The notes beneath the pieces were generated by a model. It was not told where the DNA came from and made no database searches. It saw nothing but the letters and a program-made list of their open reading frames with translations. Shown one piece after another: positions 1 to 8,496 of a DNA stretch of 64,000 nt. Made by a program: the position numbers and the translations under genes. Source of the stretch: Streptomyces formicae (GTDB lineage Bacteria > Actinomycetota > Actinomycetes > Streptomycetales > Streptomycetaceae). The stretch covers positions 3,691,001-3,755,000 of the forward strand of contig NZ_CP022685.1 in NCBI RefSeq assembly GCF_002556545.1, given 5' to 3'. Within the stretch, counting starts at the first letter, position 1; every line of letters begins with the position of its first letter.

Positions 1-1
1 G

Positions 2-1897
2 GTCTTCGACCACGTGCGCACGCACTGGTGGGGGCGGGGCGGCCGGAGCATGACGGCCGACCTGCTGGCCTCCGCGGGCACCGACACCTTCGACGTCCTC
101 TCCAGCCCGCACTACCTCCACCTGTTCCTCGTCGCCTGGAACAAGGCCTACCGCCGCGACTTCTTCACCGCGCACGGCTTCACGTACAAGAAGGGCCTGT
201 ACGAGGACGCCCCGATCACCTACGAGGCGCTGGTCTCCGCCCGGCGCGTCGGCTGTCTGGACCGGGTGTGCGTCGAGTACCGCCAGCGCAGGCAGGGCGC
301 CATCACCCGCACCCCCGGCCGCAAGCACTTCGACATCTTCGACCAGTACGCGGGGCTCTTCGCCTTCCTCGACGAGCACCCCGAACTCGACGCGGCGCGG
401 CCGCTGCTCTTCGAGCGGATGATCAACCACTTCCTCGCGACGCTGCCGCTCACCGAGCGCGTCCTGCCCGAGGACCGCGCCGACTTCTACCGCACGATCG
501 TGGCGTTCCACCGCCGCTACAAACCGGCCGGGTTCTCCCCGCCCGACGACCGCTACCGCCTCCAGTGGCGGCTCGCCGCGGGCAGTCCCTACGCGGTGTT
601 CCGCACCGTCGCCGCCGCCCACTCGCTGCGCGCCGCCGCGCTGCGCAAGAAGGACAAGCTGCGCAAGCAGGCCGCCAGGAAGGCCAAGCGGACCCTGACC
701 CGCGTCCAGCGCACCCGACCGCTCGACCCGCACCTCGCGGTGTACTCGGCCTTCGCGCACCGCGGGCTGCTCGGCGACCCGGCCGCCGTGCACCAGGCGG
801 CGGGCGTACTCGCCCCGCACATCAGGTCGGTGTGGGTACTGCGGCCCGACGCCGTGGCGCAGGCCCCCGAGGGCGTCGACGTGGTCATGCCCGACACCCC
901 GGCCTACCACCGGGCGATGAGCCGGGCGACGTACTTCTTCAACAACGTCAACTGGGCGCCGGGTCTGGTCAAACGCGAGGGACAGATCCACGTGCAGACC
1001 CACCGGGGGACGCCGCTCAAGCACATGGGCGCCGATCTGATCGGCCGTCCCGCCGCGACGTACCACCTCAACGTCCGCGCGCAGCTGTGGCGTTCGGACC
1101 GCTGGGACTACAGCCTGGTGTCCGGACGGCACGCGGAGCTCGCCTGGGACAGGGCCTTCCCCTGCCGCTTCACCTCGCTGCCCACCGGAGCGCCCCGCAA
1201 CGACGTCCTGGTCAAGGGCGATCCGCTGCGCGGCATCGCGGTGCGGCGGCGGCTCGGGGTGCCCCAGGGCAACACCGTGATCCTGTACGCGCCGACGCCT
1301 CGCGACCACCGCAAGTGGTACGAGCCACGGGTGGACTTCGAGCGGCTCACGCGCGAAGCGGGGCTCGGCGTGACGCTGCTCGTGCGGCTCCACCCGCAGT
1401 ACGCGAACGCCGCCGTGCGGGGGCTGCAACTGCGCGACCTGGAGCGGCGCGGGCTGCTCGTCGACGTCACCGACGAGCCGTCCGTCGAGGACCTGATGCT
1501 CGCGTCGGACGCGCTGGTCACGGACTACTCGTCGCTGATGTTCGACTACGCGTGCCTGGACCGCCCGATCGTCGTGCACGCGGACGACTGGGAGGTCTAC
1601 CAGGTCACCCGCGGCACCTACATCGATCTGCTCGCGACGCCGCCCGGCCACGTCACCACCAGCACCGCCCAGTTGGCGGACCTGTTCGCCTCCGGCACCT
1701 GGCGGGACGCGCGCTCGGACGCGCTGCGCGCCGACTTCCGCGCGCGGTTCTGCGAGTACGAGGACGGGCACGCGGCCGCGCGGGTGGTCTCCCGCGTCAT
1801 GCTGGGCCAGGAGTACCCGCTGACGCCCATCCCCCAGCAGCACGCGGGCCGCCGCGGCCCGGCCCCGCTCTTCGCCGTCCCCCACGGCACCCGATGA
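2..1897 (+). CDS. GT2 / CDP-glycerol glycerophosphotransferase fusion, 5' truncated by window edge
   Basis: The reading frame is open from the first base, so the true start lies outside the window. What remains of the N-terminal part is the end of a family 2 glycosyltransferase: the stretch WNKAYRRDFF followed by YEDAPITYEAL is the acceptor-side signature repeated in the other fusions of this cluster. The second half is a TagB/TagF-type glycerophosphotransferase. It carries the QTHRGTPLKHMG histidine motif near base 1000 and the LVTDYSSLMFDYA substrate-binding motif near base 1520. Family knowledge says such domains move glycerol- or polyol-phosphate from a CDP donor onto a wall polymer at the inner membrane face. 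Its ATGA stop overlaps the next gene. It is one of four such fusions here. The actual polyol and acceptor cannot be read from sequence. Confidence 0.9.
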   Translation, partial: VFDHVRTHWWGRGGRSMTADLLASAGTDTFDVLSSPHYLHLFLVAWNKAYRRDFFTAHGFTYKKGLYEDAPITYEALVSARRVGCLDRVCVEYRQRRQGAITRTPGRKHFDIFDQYAGLFAFLDEHPELDAARPLLFERMINHFLATLPLTERVLPEDRADFYRTIVAFHRRYKPAGFSPPDDRYRLQWRLAAGSPYAVFRTVAAAHSLRAAALRKKDKLRKQAARKAKRTLTRVQRTRPLDPHLAVYSAFAHRGLLGDPAAVHQAAGVLAPHIRSVWVLRPDAVAQAPEGVDVVMPDTPAYHRAMSRATYFFNNVNWAPGLVKREGQIHVQTHRGTPLKHMGADLIGRPAATYHLNVRAQLWRSDRWDYSLVSGRHAELAWDRAFPCRFTSLPTGAPRNDVLVKGDPLRGIAVRRRLGVPQGNTVILYAPTPRDHRKWYEPRVDFERLTREAGLGVTLLVRLHPQYANAAVRGLQLRDLERRGLLVDVTDEPSVEDLMLASDALVTDYSSLMFDYACLDRPIVVHADDWEVYQVTRGTYIDLLATPPGHVTTSTAQLADLFASGTWRDARSDALRADFRARFCEYEDGHAAARVVSRVMLGQEYPLTPIPQQHAGRRGPAPLFAVPHGTR

Positions 1898-3606
1898 GCG
1901 GCGCGACGACCTCGGCCCCCGAGATCCCGGGGCAGTCGACGCCCCAGCCGGCCGACGTCACCTCCGACACCTCGAACTCGCACACCCCCAAGCGGAGTTG
2001 GTGGGCCGACGGAGCGGCCGTCGCGGCGGGCGGCGCCCTGATCGCGCTGCACGGCTCGCTGCTCGGCCGCTGGGTGGTCGACGACGCGGCCATCACCTTC
2101 GCGTACGCGCGCAGCATCGACGAGGGCCTCGGTCCGGTCCAGCAGGCGGGCGCCGCGCCCGTCGAGGGGTACTCCAACCCCGCCTGGCTCGGCCTCCTCG
2201 TCGTCGGCAGGCGGCTCGGCCTCTTCGACCACCGGGCCGTGCTCGGGGTGCCCGACCTGATCCTCTTCCCCAAGGCGCTCGGCATGCTGTGCGCGCTCGG
2301 GGTGCTGATCGCGATCGCGTGCGCGGCACGGCGTCTGGTGACCCGCTCCTGGCTGGTCACGGCCGGGGCCGGGGTGCTGCTCGGCGCCAACATCTCCTTC
2401 GTGGCCTGGATGTTCTCGGGCCTGGAGAATCCGCTGTACGCCTGTGTCGCCACCGTCCTCGCGGCGACGCTCGTCCGCGCGGTCACCACCGGCGACCTGC
2501 TCGGCAGGTGGCCCGCGGTGGCGTCCGGGCTGCTCGCGCTGGTGGCGGCGCTGACCCGACCGGACGGCGCGGTGCTCGCGGGCGTCTATCCGCTGCTGCT
2601 CCTGCTGACGCTGCGGCGCGGACAGCTGGGGCCCAGGGCGCGCGCCGCGGCCCTCGGCACCGCCGCCTTCGCCGTGCCGTACGCCCTGTTCATCGCCTGG
2701 CGCCACCTCGTCTTCGGGCGGTTCGTGCCCAACACGGCGGTGGCCAAGGCCCAGGAACTGCCGGACGCCGAGCTGTTCGGCAGGACCACCGGCGAGCTGC
2801 TCACGTTCGCGGGCTGGCCCCTCGTGCTGGTGGCCGCCGCGCTCATCGGCATCGCGCTCACCCGGCCCGGGATGCCGCGCGCGGCCCTCGGCGCCGTCGC
2901 CCTGCCGCTCGCACTGACGCTCTGCGCGTTCGGCATCCTCGAACCGGACTGGATGGGCATGTACCGGTTCGCGACTCCCGTGTGGCCGCTGGGAGTTCTG
3001 GCGCTCGGGCTCGCCGCGGTGGGCCTCGCCGAGCGCGGCGGGCCTCGGCCTCGGGCGTTCATCGCGGCCGCGCTGAGCGCGACGCTGCTCCTGTCGTGGT
3101 CGGCGCAGGGCGAGCGGGCCGCCGCGTTCCGCGCCGAGCCGACCCTTCCGATGTGCCTCGTCGTCAACCGCGACGGGGTGATGTTCAACGAGTACGCGGA
3201 CCGGCTCGGCACCCGCGACGCGTCCGTCCTGCTGCCGAGCCTCGGCGGCACGCTGCTCACCAGCGACCTGAAGGTGTACGACCTCGCGGGCCTCACCGAG
3301 CCGACGATCGCCGACGCGCTCGCCGCGGGTGACGCGGAGCGGCTGCGGAGGTACGCCTTCCAGGAGCTGCGGCCCACGTTCGTGCACGCCGTCGGCGTCT
3401 GGGCGCGCAAGACCGGCATGACGGAACGCCGGCTGACCGCCGAGGGCTATCTGCCGCTCTACCGCACGGCCGACGGCGGCGGCGACTGGGTGCGGGCCGA
3501 CGCCGTCGCCCACCCGGAGCGCCTCGGGCCGCTGCGCGCGTGGGCGGCCAGGGCCGTGCCGGACGCGTACGAGAACGGGCGCGAGCGGTGCCCGACCCAC
3601 CACTGA
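1894..3606 (+). CDS. AftB-like GT-C membrane glycosyltransferase
   Basis: This is a 570-residue multi-pass membrane protein with about ten hydrophobic segments. The ATG overlaps the preceding stop as ATGA, indicating translational coupling. Near residue 62 an acidic pair sits in VDDAAITFAYAR, followed near residue 90 by VEGYSNPAWL. This DDA-(I/F)-T-x-x-YA ... EGY(S/T)N pattern is the periplasmic-loop signature I associate with the mycobacterial arabinofuranosyltransferase AftB family and other polyprenyl-phosphate-sugar GT-C enzymes. The inference is a transferase that decorates an exported wall polymer using a lipid-linked sugar. Streptomyces lack arabinogalactan, so the sugar is probably not arabinofuranose. 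The C-terminal ~130 residues are soluble and predicted extracytoplasmic. The exact reaction is unknown. Confidence 0.8.
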   Translation: MSGATTSAPEIPGQSTPQPADVTSDTSNSHTPKRSWWADGAAVAAGGALIALHGSLLGRWVVDDAAITFAYARSIDEGLGPVQQAGAAPVEGYSNPAWLGLLVVGRRLGLFDHRAVLGVPDLILFPKALGMLCALGVLIAIACAARRLVTRSWLVTAGAGVLLGANISFVAWMFSGLENPLYACVATVLAATLVRAVTTGDLLGRWPAVASGLLALVAALTRPDGAVLAGVYPLLLLLTLRRGQLGPRARAAALGTAAFAVPYALFIAWRHLVFGRFVPNTAVAKAQELPDAELFGRTTGELLTFAGWPLVLVAAALIGIALTRPGMPRAALGAVALPLALTLCAFGILEPDWMGMYRFATPVWPLGVLALGLAAVGLAERGGPRPRAFIAAALSATLLLSWSAQGERAAAFRAEPTLPMCLVVNRDGVMFNEYADRLGTRDASVLLPSLGGTLLTSDLKVYDLAGLTEPTIADALAAGDAERLRRYAFQELRPTFVHAVGVWARKTGMTERRLTAEGYLPLYRTADGGGDWVRADAVAHPERLGPLRAWAARAVPDAYENGRERCPTHH

Positions 3607-3622
3607 TCCGACCCACCACTGA
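3592..3622 (+). repeat. 16-bp tandem duplication spanning a stop codon
   Basis: CCGACCCACCACTGA occurs at 3592-3606 and again, identically, at 3608-3622. The first copy includes the TGA stop of the AftB-like gene. The second copy supplies another TGA out of frame by one base. It looks like a recent slippage duplication. Confidence 0.9.
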
Positions 3623-3654
3623 ACTGTCGTACCGACCCTGATGGAGACCACGCC

Positions 3655-4581
3655 ATGACAACGACCAGCAGCGAAGCCACCAGCCAGGACGTCGGCGACG
3701 GTCTGCCCCGTCCCGCCTCCCTGGACGACGTGCCGGGCTGGTTCTGGCCCCTGGACCAGCGCCTGTTCGCCTGGTTCCTGGGCGCGGGCGCCGCGGAGAC
3801 GCCGCCCGGGGACCTCCTGGAGATGGGCTGTTACCTCGGCAAGAGCACCATCGTCATGGGCGAGTTCCTGCGCACCGGCGAGAAGATGACCGTCTGCGAC
3901 CTGTTCGGCTCGGACGACGGCTACACCAAGGAGGCCACCAGGACCTTCTACCAGAAGTCCCTGACCAGGCAGGCGTTCGAGGCCAACTACTCGGCCTTCC
4001 ACGACGCCCTGCCCGAGCTGGTGGAGGGCCGCACCGACGTGCTGCCCGAGCTGATCGCCGAGGGCTCGTGCCGGTTCGTCCACATCGACGCCTCGCACAT
4101 GTACGACGACGTGGCCGCCGACATCGTCACGGCGAAGAACGCGCTGCGCGAGGGCGGCGTCCTCGTCCTCGACGACTACCGCACCGAGCACACGCCGGGC
4201 GTCGCCGCCGCCACCTGGGAGGCCGTGTTCCGGCACGGCCTGAAGCCCGTGATGCTCTCCTCCAACAAGCTCTACGGCACCTGGGGCGACCCCGCGCCGC
4301 TGCGGGAGGCGCTGATGGCGGAGCTGCGCGGGGTGCCGCACTGCGCCCCCGAGATCCAGCACATCGCGGGCCTCGACGTGATCCGGGCGTCGCGGGCGAA
4401 GATCCCCGCGCCCGAGCTCGTCACGTCAAGGCACCCGGCGGCGCCGAAGCCCACCGCGGTGCCCGCGCCGCGCGCGCAGGGCCCCCGGCCGCCCGCCCGC
4501 AAGCCGTCGGCGGCCCGTCGGCTCGTCATCGACCTGCTCCCGCCCGTGGTCACGCGGGCGGTGCGGAGGGCGCGCCGCTGA
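3655..4581 (+). CDS. Class I SAM-dependent methyltransferase (Methyltransf_24-like)
   Basis: This 308-residue protein starts with ATG after a GGAG ribosome site (TGATGGAGACC). Residues 54-65 (LLEMGCYLGKST) form the glycine-rich SAM-binding loop. HIDASHMYDD at 143-152 and VLVLDDY shortly after are the later strand motifs typical of Methyltransf_24 enzymes, which often modify sugars or glycopolymer termini. The last ~45 residues are rich in proline, arginine and alanine and look disordered. It lies between polymer glycosyltransferases on the same strand, so O-methylation of a sugar or polymer end is a reasonable inference. The substrate is not shown by sequence. Confidence 0.85.
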   Translation: MTTTSSEATSQDVGDGLPRPASLDDVPGWFWPLDQRLFAWFLGAGAAETPPGDLLEMGCYLGKSTIVMGEFLRTGEKMTVCDLFGSDDGYTKEATRTFYQKSLTRQAFEANYSAFHDALPELVEGRTDVLPELIAEGSCRFVHIDASHMYDDVAADIVTAKNALREGGVLVLDDYRTEHTPGVAAATWEAVFRHGLKPVMLSSNKLYGTWGDPAPLREALMAELRGVPHCAPEIQHIAGLDVIRASRAKIPAPELVTSRHPAAPKPTAVPAPRAQGPRPPARKPSAARRLVIDLLPPVVTRAVRRARR

Positions 4582-4612
4582 CCCCGTGCGGGTTGCCGAC
4601 CGGGCAAAGTGG

Positions 4613-4631
4613 CCCAATGCACCACATTGGG
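4613..4631. promoter_or_regulatory. 7-bp perfect hairpin between methyltransferase and next gene
   Basis: CCCAATG at 4613-4619 and CATTGGG at 4625-4631 pair perfectly across a five-base loop in the 103-bp gap after the methyltransferase. There is no T run. It may be a weak terminator, an attenuator or an operator. Confidence 0.45.
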
Positions 4632-4684
4632 TTCACGTCAGCCTCCCGGTCCTGGCCCACGTGCACACGCACGGAGCGTGCCTC

Positions 4685-5683
4685 ATGACCCCGCCTCCGT
4701 CCCCGCGGCCGCCCTCGCCGCCGCCCGCCGTGCGGCGGCTGCTCGCCACCGCCCGCACCACCCGGTTCCGGGTCGAGCGGGCCGCCGCGGGGCGCGGGGG
4801 CGGCGCGCTCCCCGCGCCCGTGCACCTCTCGCTGCGCGACAGCCGCACGCTCAACGTCGCTCTCGCCGTCGACCCCGCACACGAGGACGTGGCGCGGGCG
4901 CGGCTGCTGATCACCCGGGGGCTTCGCCGGTACGCCGTCCCGCTCGCCCCTGAGCCGTACGCGCACGGCGACACCCTGCTGACCGCGACGGCGACACTGC
5001 GCGACGCGGCCGACGGGAGCCGCACGGGAGTGCCGCTCAGCGACGGCGTCTGGCGGCTCACCGTCGAGACGCGCGGGCCCCGGGGGCGCGTGCGACGCCG
5101 TGGCATCGGCATCGCCGGGGACCCCGCGCCGCCGCCCACGCCGACCACGGCACACGCCCCCGACCCCCGGACGGGAATGCTCGTCCGGATCGTCAGGACG
5201 CGCGGCGGGCGGGCCGTGCTCCAGGCGACGCGCTCGCGGCCGCGCGCGGAACTCGTGCGGTTCGTGCCGCGCGGGGACGGGATCACCGTGCACGGCAGGA
5301 TCGTGGCGGGCGCCGCAGGGGCGGCGGGGGCCGGCGCCCTGGCCGTACGGCGCAGGGACGGCGTCGTCGTACCCGTCGACGTGGCGTGGCAGGGCGACGC
5401 GTTCACGCTGCGGATGCCGCTCGGCGCGATGACGGGGGCCGGGCCGGGGCAGTGGGTGTGGGACGTCCGCGTGGGCGGACTGCCGCTCGGGCGCTGGCTG
5501 TCCGACGTGCGCGATCCGGCGGCCTCCTGCCCCACCCCCTTCCGCGTGTTCGCGCTTGCGGACGGCTCCCTGGTCCGGGCGCACGCCCACTTCACCGCGT
5601 CCGGGGCGTTCGCGGTGACCTGCCTCGACATCACCGACGGCGCCGCGGAGCGCACGCGCGAGCCCGCGAAGGAGACCTCATGA
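4685..5683 (+). CDS. Beta-rich protein of unknown function in the wall-polymer cluster
   Basis: I do not recognise this 332-residue protein. The ATG at 4685 follows a GGAG. An earlier in-frame GTG at 4586 would add 33 poorly conserved-looking residues across the hairpin at 4613, so I reject it. The N-terminus is proline-rich (MTPPPSPRPPSPPP). The remainder is arginine-rich and alternates short hydrophobic strands with glycines, suggesting two beta-sandwich-like halves. The phrase LSDGVWRLTVETRGP resembles GVWDVRLRLRF in the C-terminal part of the GT2 gene at 17498 and the beta-rich middle of the fusion at 10733. No signal peptide or membrane segment is visible. It is coupled by ATGA to the Stealth gene. 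It may be a detached accessory domain of these transferases. Confidence 0.75.
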   Translation: MTPPPSPRPPSPPPAVRRLLATARTTRFRVERAAAGRGGGALPAPVHLSLRDSRTLNVALAVDPAHEDVARARLLITRGLRRYAVPLAPEPYAHGDTLLTATATLRDAADGSRTGVPLSDGVWRLTVETRGPRGRVRRRGIGIAGDPAPPPTPTTAHAPDPRTGMLVRIVRTRGGRAVLQATRSRPRAELVRFVPRGDGITVHGRIVAGAAGAAGAGALAVRRRDGVVVPVDVAWQGDAFTLRMPLGAMTGAGPGQWVWDVRVGGLPLGRWLSDVRDPAASCPTPFRVFALADGSLVRAHAHFTASGAFAVTCLDITDGAAERTREPAKETS

Positions 5684-8496
5684 AGATCACCTACCTGCTC
5701 GGCTGGGGCGACGAGATGGGCGGCACCGAGCTCGCCACGTACACCCAGGCGCAGCACCTCGCCGAGCGGCCCGGCATCGAGGTCGAGATCCTCTCCGTCT
5801 TCAGGACCCGCGCCGAGCCCTTCTTCCCCGAGGCGCGCGAGCTGCCCCTCCGCTACCTGGTGGACCGCACCGCCACCCCCGAACGCCCGGTGCGCGCCAC
5901 CGAGTTGGACGACGCCGCCTGCCGCACCCTGGCCGCACTGCCCAGCGAGCTGATCAGGCCCGCCTGGGAGGACGCCTTCGACCGGCTCTCGGACATCGAG
6001 CTGACGGCGGCGCTCGGCGCCCTGGACACCGACGTCCTGGTCACCACCACGCCCGCGCTGCTCGCCGCCGCCGTGGCGCTCGCGCCCGCGCGGGTCGTCA
6101 CCGTCCACCAGGAGCACCGCCCCACCCAGCGGCGCGGCCCCTCGGGCGAGCCGCTGCTCCTGCACGCGCCGCGCCTGGACGCGCTGGTCACGCTCACCGG
6201 GCGGACCAGGGACTGGCTCGCGGAGTCCCTCGGCGCGACCGCGCCCGAGCTCGCCGTGATCCCGAACGCCGTGCCCGACGGCTTCCGGCCGCGCGCGGAC
6301 GGCGAGAGCAAGGTCATCGTGATGGCCGCGCGGCTCACCGGCGAGAAGCGCGTCGACCACGCCGTGCGGGCGTTCGCGCAGATCGCGGACGCGCACCCCG
6401 AGTGGTCGCTGCGGATCTTCGGCGGCGGCCACCGCGAGCGGCAGTTGCGACGCCTGGTGGACGGCTTCGGGCTGCACGACCGGGTCGAACTGCTCGGCCC
6501 CTGCCAGGACATGGCGGCCGAGTGGGCCAAGGCGGGGCTGAGCCTGATGACGGCGGGCCACAACGAGGCGTTCCCGCTCGTCCTGCTCGAAGCGCTCGCC
6601 GCCGGGGTGCCCGTCATCGCGTACGACGTGGTGACCGGGCCCGCCGAGATCGTGCGCCACCGGGTGGACGGGCTGCTCGTACCGCCGGGCGAGATCGGCG
6701 AACTGGCCGTGGCCATGGACGAGTTGATGGGAGACGACGAGACCAGGCGCGGCTACGCGCGAGCGGCCCGCGAGGGGGTCTACGCCCGCTTCTCCTCCGC
6801 CGGTGTCACCGCGCGCTGGGAGGAGCTCTACACGCGCCTGGTGGCGGGGCGCGACCGCCCCGAGCGGCTCGGCGGGCGCGCGGACCGCGTGGCGCTCGGC
6901 GTGGCGTCCGGCGGCTGCGGCTTCCGGCCCACCGCCCCGCACACCTACGACGCGGCCGCGGGCGCCGACGAGCGCACCCGCGAGGACGAGATCCTGGCCG
7001 CCGACACCGAGGGCCGGATCATCCGCTCGGTGGGCAGGCTCGCCGAGCGCCGCGACGACGTCCGTACGCCCAGGATGGCCGACTGGAACCTGGAGCTCGC
7101 CGCGTCGGCGCTTGCCGCGCGGGACGTGCCGCACGTGCTCGTCCGCACCCCCGGTTCCACCTCGCACACCCTGGCGGTGGACGCCGACGACCGGGACCGC
7201 GCGCTGAAGGCCCTCGCGGACGCGCTGCACGGGCAGCCCGTCTACGCCGAGCTGGTCAATCCGCGCGACGCGGCGCCCGGCACCGTCCTTGCCGAACGCC
7301 TCGACGGCATCGGCGAGTTGGCGGGCGTCAAGCTGTTCAAGCCGGTGACCACGACGACCCTCTCGCTGCGGCACGGCGCGGGCCAGGCGTGCACGGTGGC
7401 GTTCTGGAACCGGGACGAGGCCGGGTTCCGCGCGCCCTTCGGCACGACGCTCGCGGGCGCCGAGCTGCCCTCGCTCACCCCCACGGCGACGCTGCGCGTG
7501 GCCGACCGCGCCTACCCGACGCTCCAGGTGTTCACCGAACTCCTCGTCAAGGACGTGGACTTCCCCGTCGACGCCGTCTACACCTGGGTCGACGACCGCG
7601 ACCCCGAGTGGCGCGCCCGCCGCGACGCGGCGCTCGGCGGCGCGGGGCCCGCCTCCGCCGACAACGGCGCCGTGCGCTTCCGCAACCGCGACGAGCTGCG
7701 CTTCAGCCTGCGCTCGATCGCGATGTACGCGCCCTGGATCCGGCACGTCTACTTGGTCACCGCGGGCCAGCGCCCCGACTGGCTCGCCGACGAGCACCCG
7801 GGCCTGACCGTCGTCGACCACCGCGACCTCTTCGCGGACCCCGAAGGCTGTCTGCCGACCTTCAACTCGCACGCGATCGAGAGCCAACTGCACCGCATCG
7901 AGGGCCTGTCGGAGCACTTCCTCTACTTCAACGACGACATGTTCCTGGGCCGCCCCACCACCCCGGAGACCTTCTTCCTCAGCAACGGCACGCCCCGCTT
8001 CTTCTGGTCGTCGGCGTCCGTGCCCGCGCTGCCCGTCTCCCCCGCTGACGAGGGCTATCTGGGGGCGGCGAAGAACAACAGGGAGCTGTTGCGCGAGGCG
8101 TTCGGCCGCACCACGACGCACAGCTTCTTCCACGTGCCCTACGCGCTGCGCCGCAGCGTCCTGCGGGAGATCACCGAACGCTTCCCCGCGGAGACGGGGG
8201 ACACCGCCCGCAGCCGCTTCCGCTCGGTCACCGATCTGTCCCTGGTCTCCTCGCTGCACCACCACTACGCGTACCTCACCGGGCGTGCCGTGCCCGGCGG
8301 CATCTCGTACGACTTCGTGGACATCGGCGACCGGCACGACCACGCGCGGCTCGGGCGGCTGCTCCAGAGCCGCGACAAGACGGCGTTCTGCATCGGCGAG
8401 TCGCCCGACAGCGCCGTGACGGACGAGGAGATGGCCCTCGCCATCCGCTCGTTCCTGACGGCGTACTTCCCGGTGCGCTCGCCCTACGAGGTCTGA
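5680..8496 (+). CDS. GT4 glycosyltransferase - Stealth phosphotransferase fusion
   Basis: This is a 938-residue two-enzyme fusion. Residues 1 to about 390 are a GT4 glycosyltransferase, with MGGTELATYTQ near the N-terminus, the VMAARLTGEKRVDHA nucleotide-binding start near 210, and the E-x7-E region HNEAFPLVLLEALAAGVPV near 295. The C-terminal part is a Stealth sugar-phosphate transferase with all four conserved regions in order: CR1 VDAVYTWVD near 628, CR2 RFRNRDELRFSLRSI near 665, CR3 with FLYFNDDMFLG near 750, and CR4 FVDIGDRHDHARL near 879. Stealth proteins transfer hexose-1-phosphate from a nucleotide sugar, giving phosphodiester-linked capsule or wall polymers. The fusion suggests one protein both adds a sugar and forms the phosphodiester. 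It overlaps the convergent gene by 13 bp. Confidence 0.92.
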   Translation: MKITYLLGWGDEMGGTELATYTQAQHLAERPGIEVEILSVFRTRAEPFFPEARELPLRYLVDRTATPERPVRATELDDAACRTLAALPSELIRPAWEDAFDRLSDIELTAALGALDTDVLVTTTPALLAAAVALAPARVVTVHQEHRPTQRRGPSGEPLLLHAPRLDALVTLTGRTRDWLAESLGATAPELAVIPNAVPDGFRPRADGESKVIVMAARLTGEKRVDHAVRAFAQIADAHPEWSLRIFGGGHRERQLRRLVDGFGLHDRVELLGPCQDMAAEWAKAGLSLMTAGHNEAFPLVLLEALAAGVPVIAYDVVTGPAEIVRHRVDGLLVPPGEIGELAVAMDELMGDDETRRGYARAAREGVYARFSSAGVTARWEELYTRLVAGRDRPERLGGRADRVALGVASGGCGFRPTAPHTYDAAAGADERTREDEILAADTEGRIIRSVGRLAERRDDVRTPRMADWNLELAASALAARDVPHVLVRTPGSTSHTLAVDADDRDRALKALADALHGQPVYAELVNPRDAAPGTVLAERLDGIGELAGVKLFKPVTTTTLSLRHGAGQACTVAFWNRDEAGFRAPFGTTLAGAELPSLTPTATLRVADRAYPTLQVFTELLVKDVDFPVDAVYTWVDDRDPEWRARRDAALGGAGPASADNGAVRFRNRDELRFSLRSIAMYAPWIRHVYLVTAGQRPDWLADEHPGLTVVDHRDLFADPEGCLPTFNSHAIESQLHRIEGLSEHFLYFNDDMFLGRPTTPETFFLSNGTPRFFWSSASVPALPVSPADEGYLGAAKNNRELLREAFGRTTTHSFFHVPYALRRSVLREITERFPAETGDTARSRFRSVTDLSLVSSLHHHYAYLTGRAVPGGISYDFVDIGDRHDHARLGRLLQSRDKTAFCIGESPDSAVTDEEMALAIRSFLTAYFPVRSPYEV

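Noticed and set aside
1618..4362. 914-codon minus-strand frame over the AftB-like and methyltransferase genes
   Set aside because: It has shadow-type composition and no recognisable domain, while the plus strand encodes clear families with ribosome sites and coupled starts.
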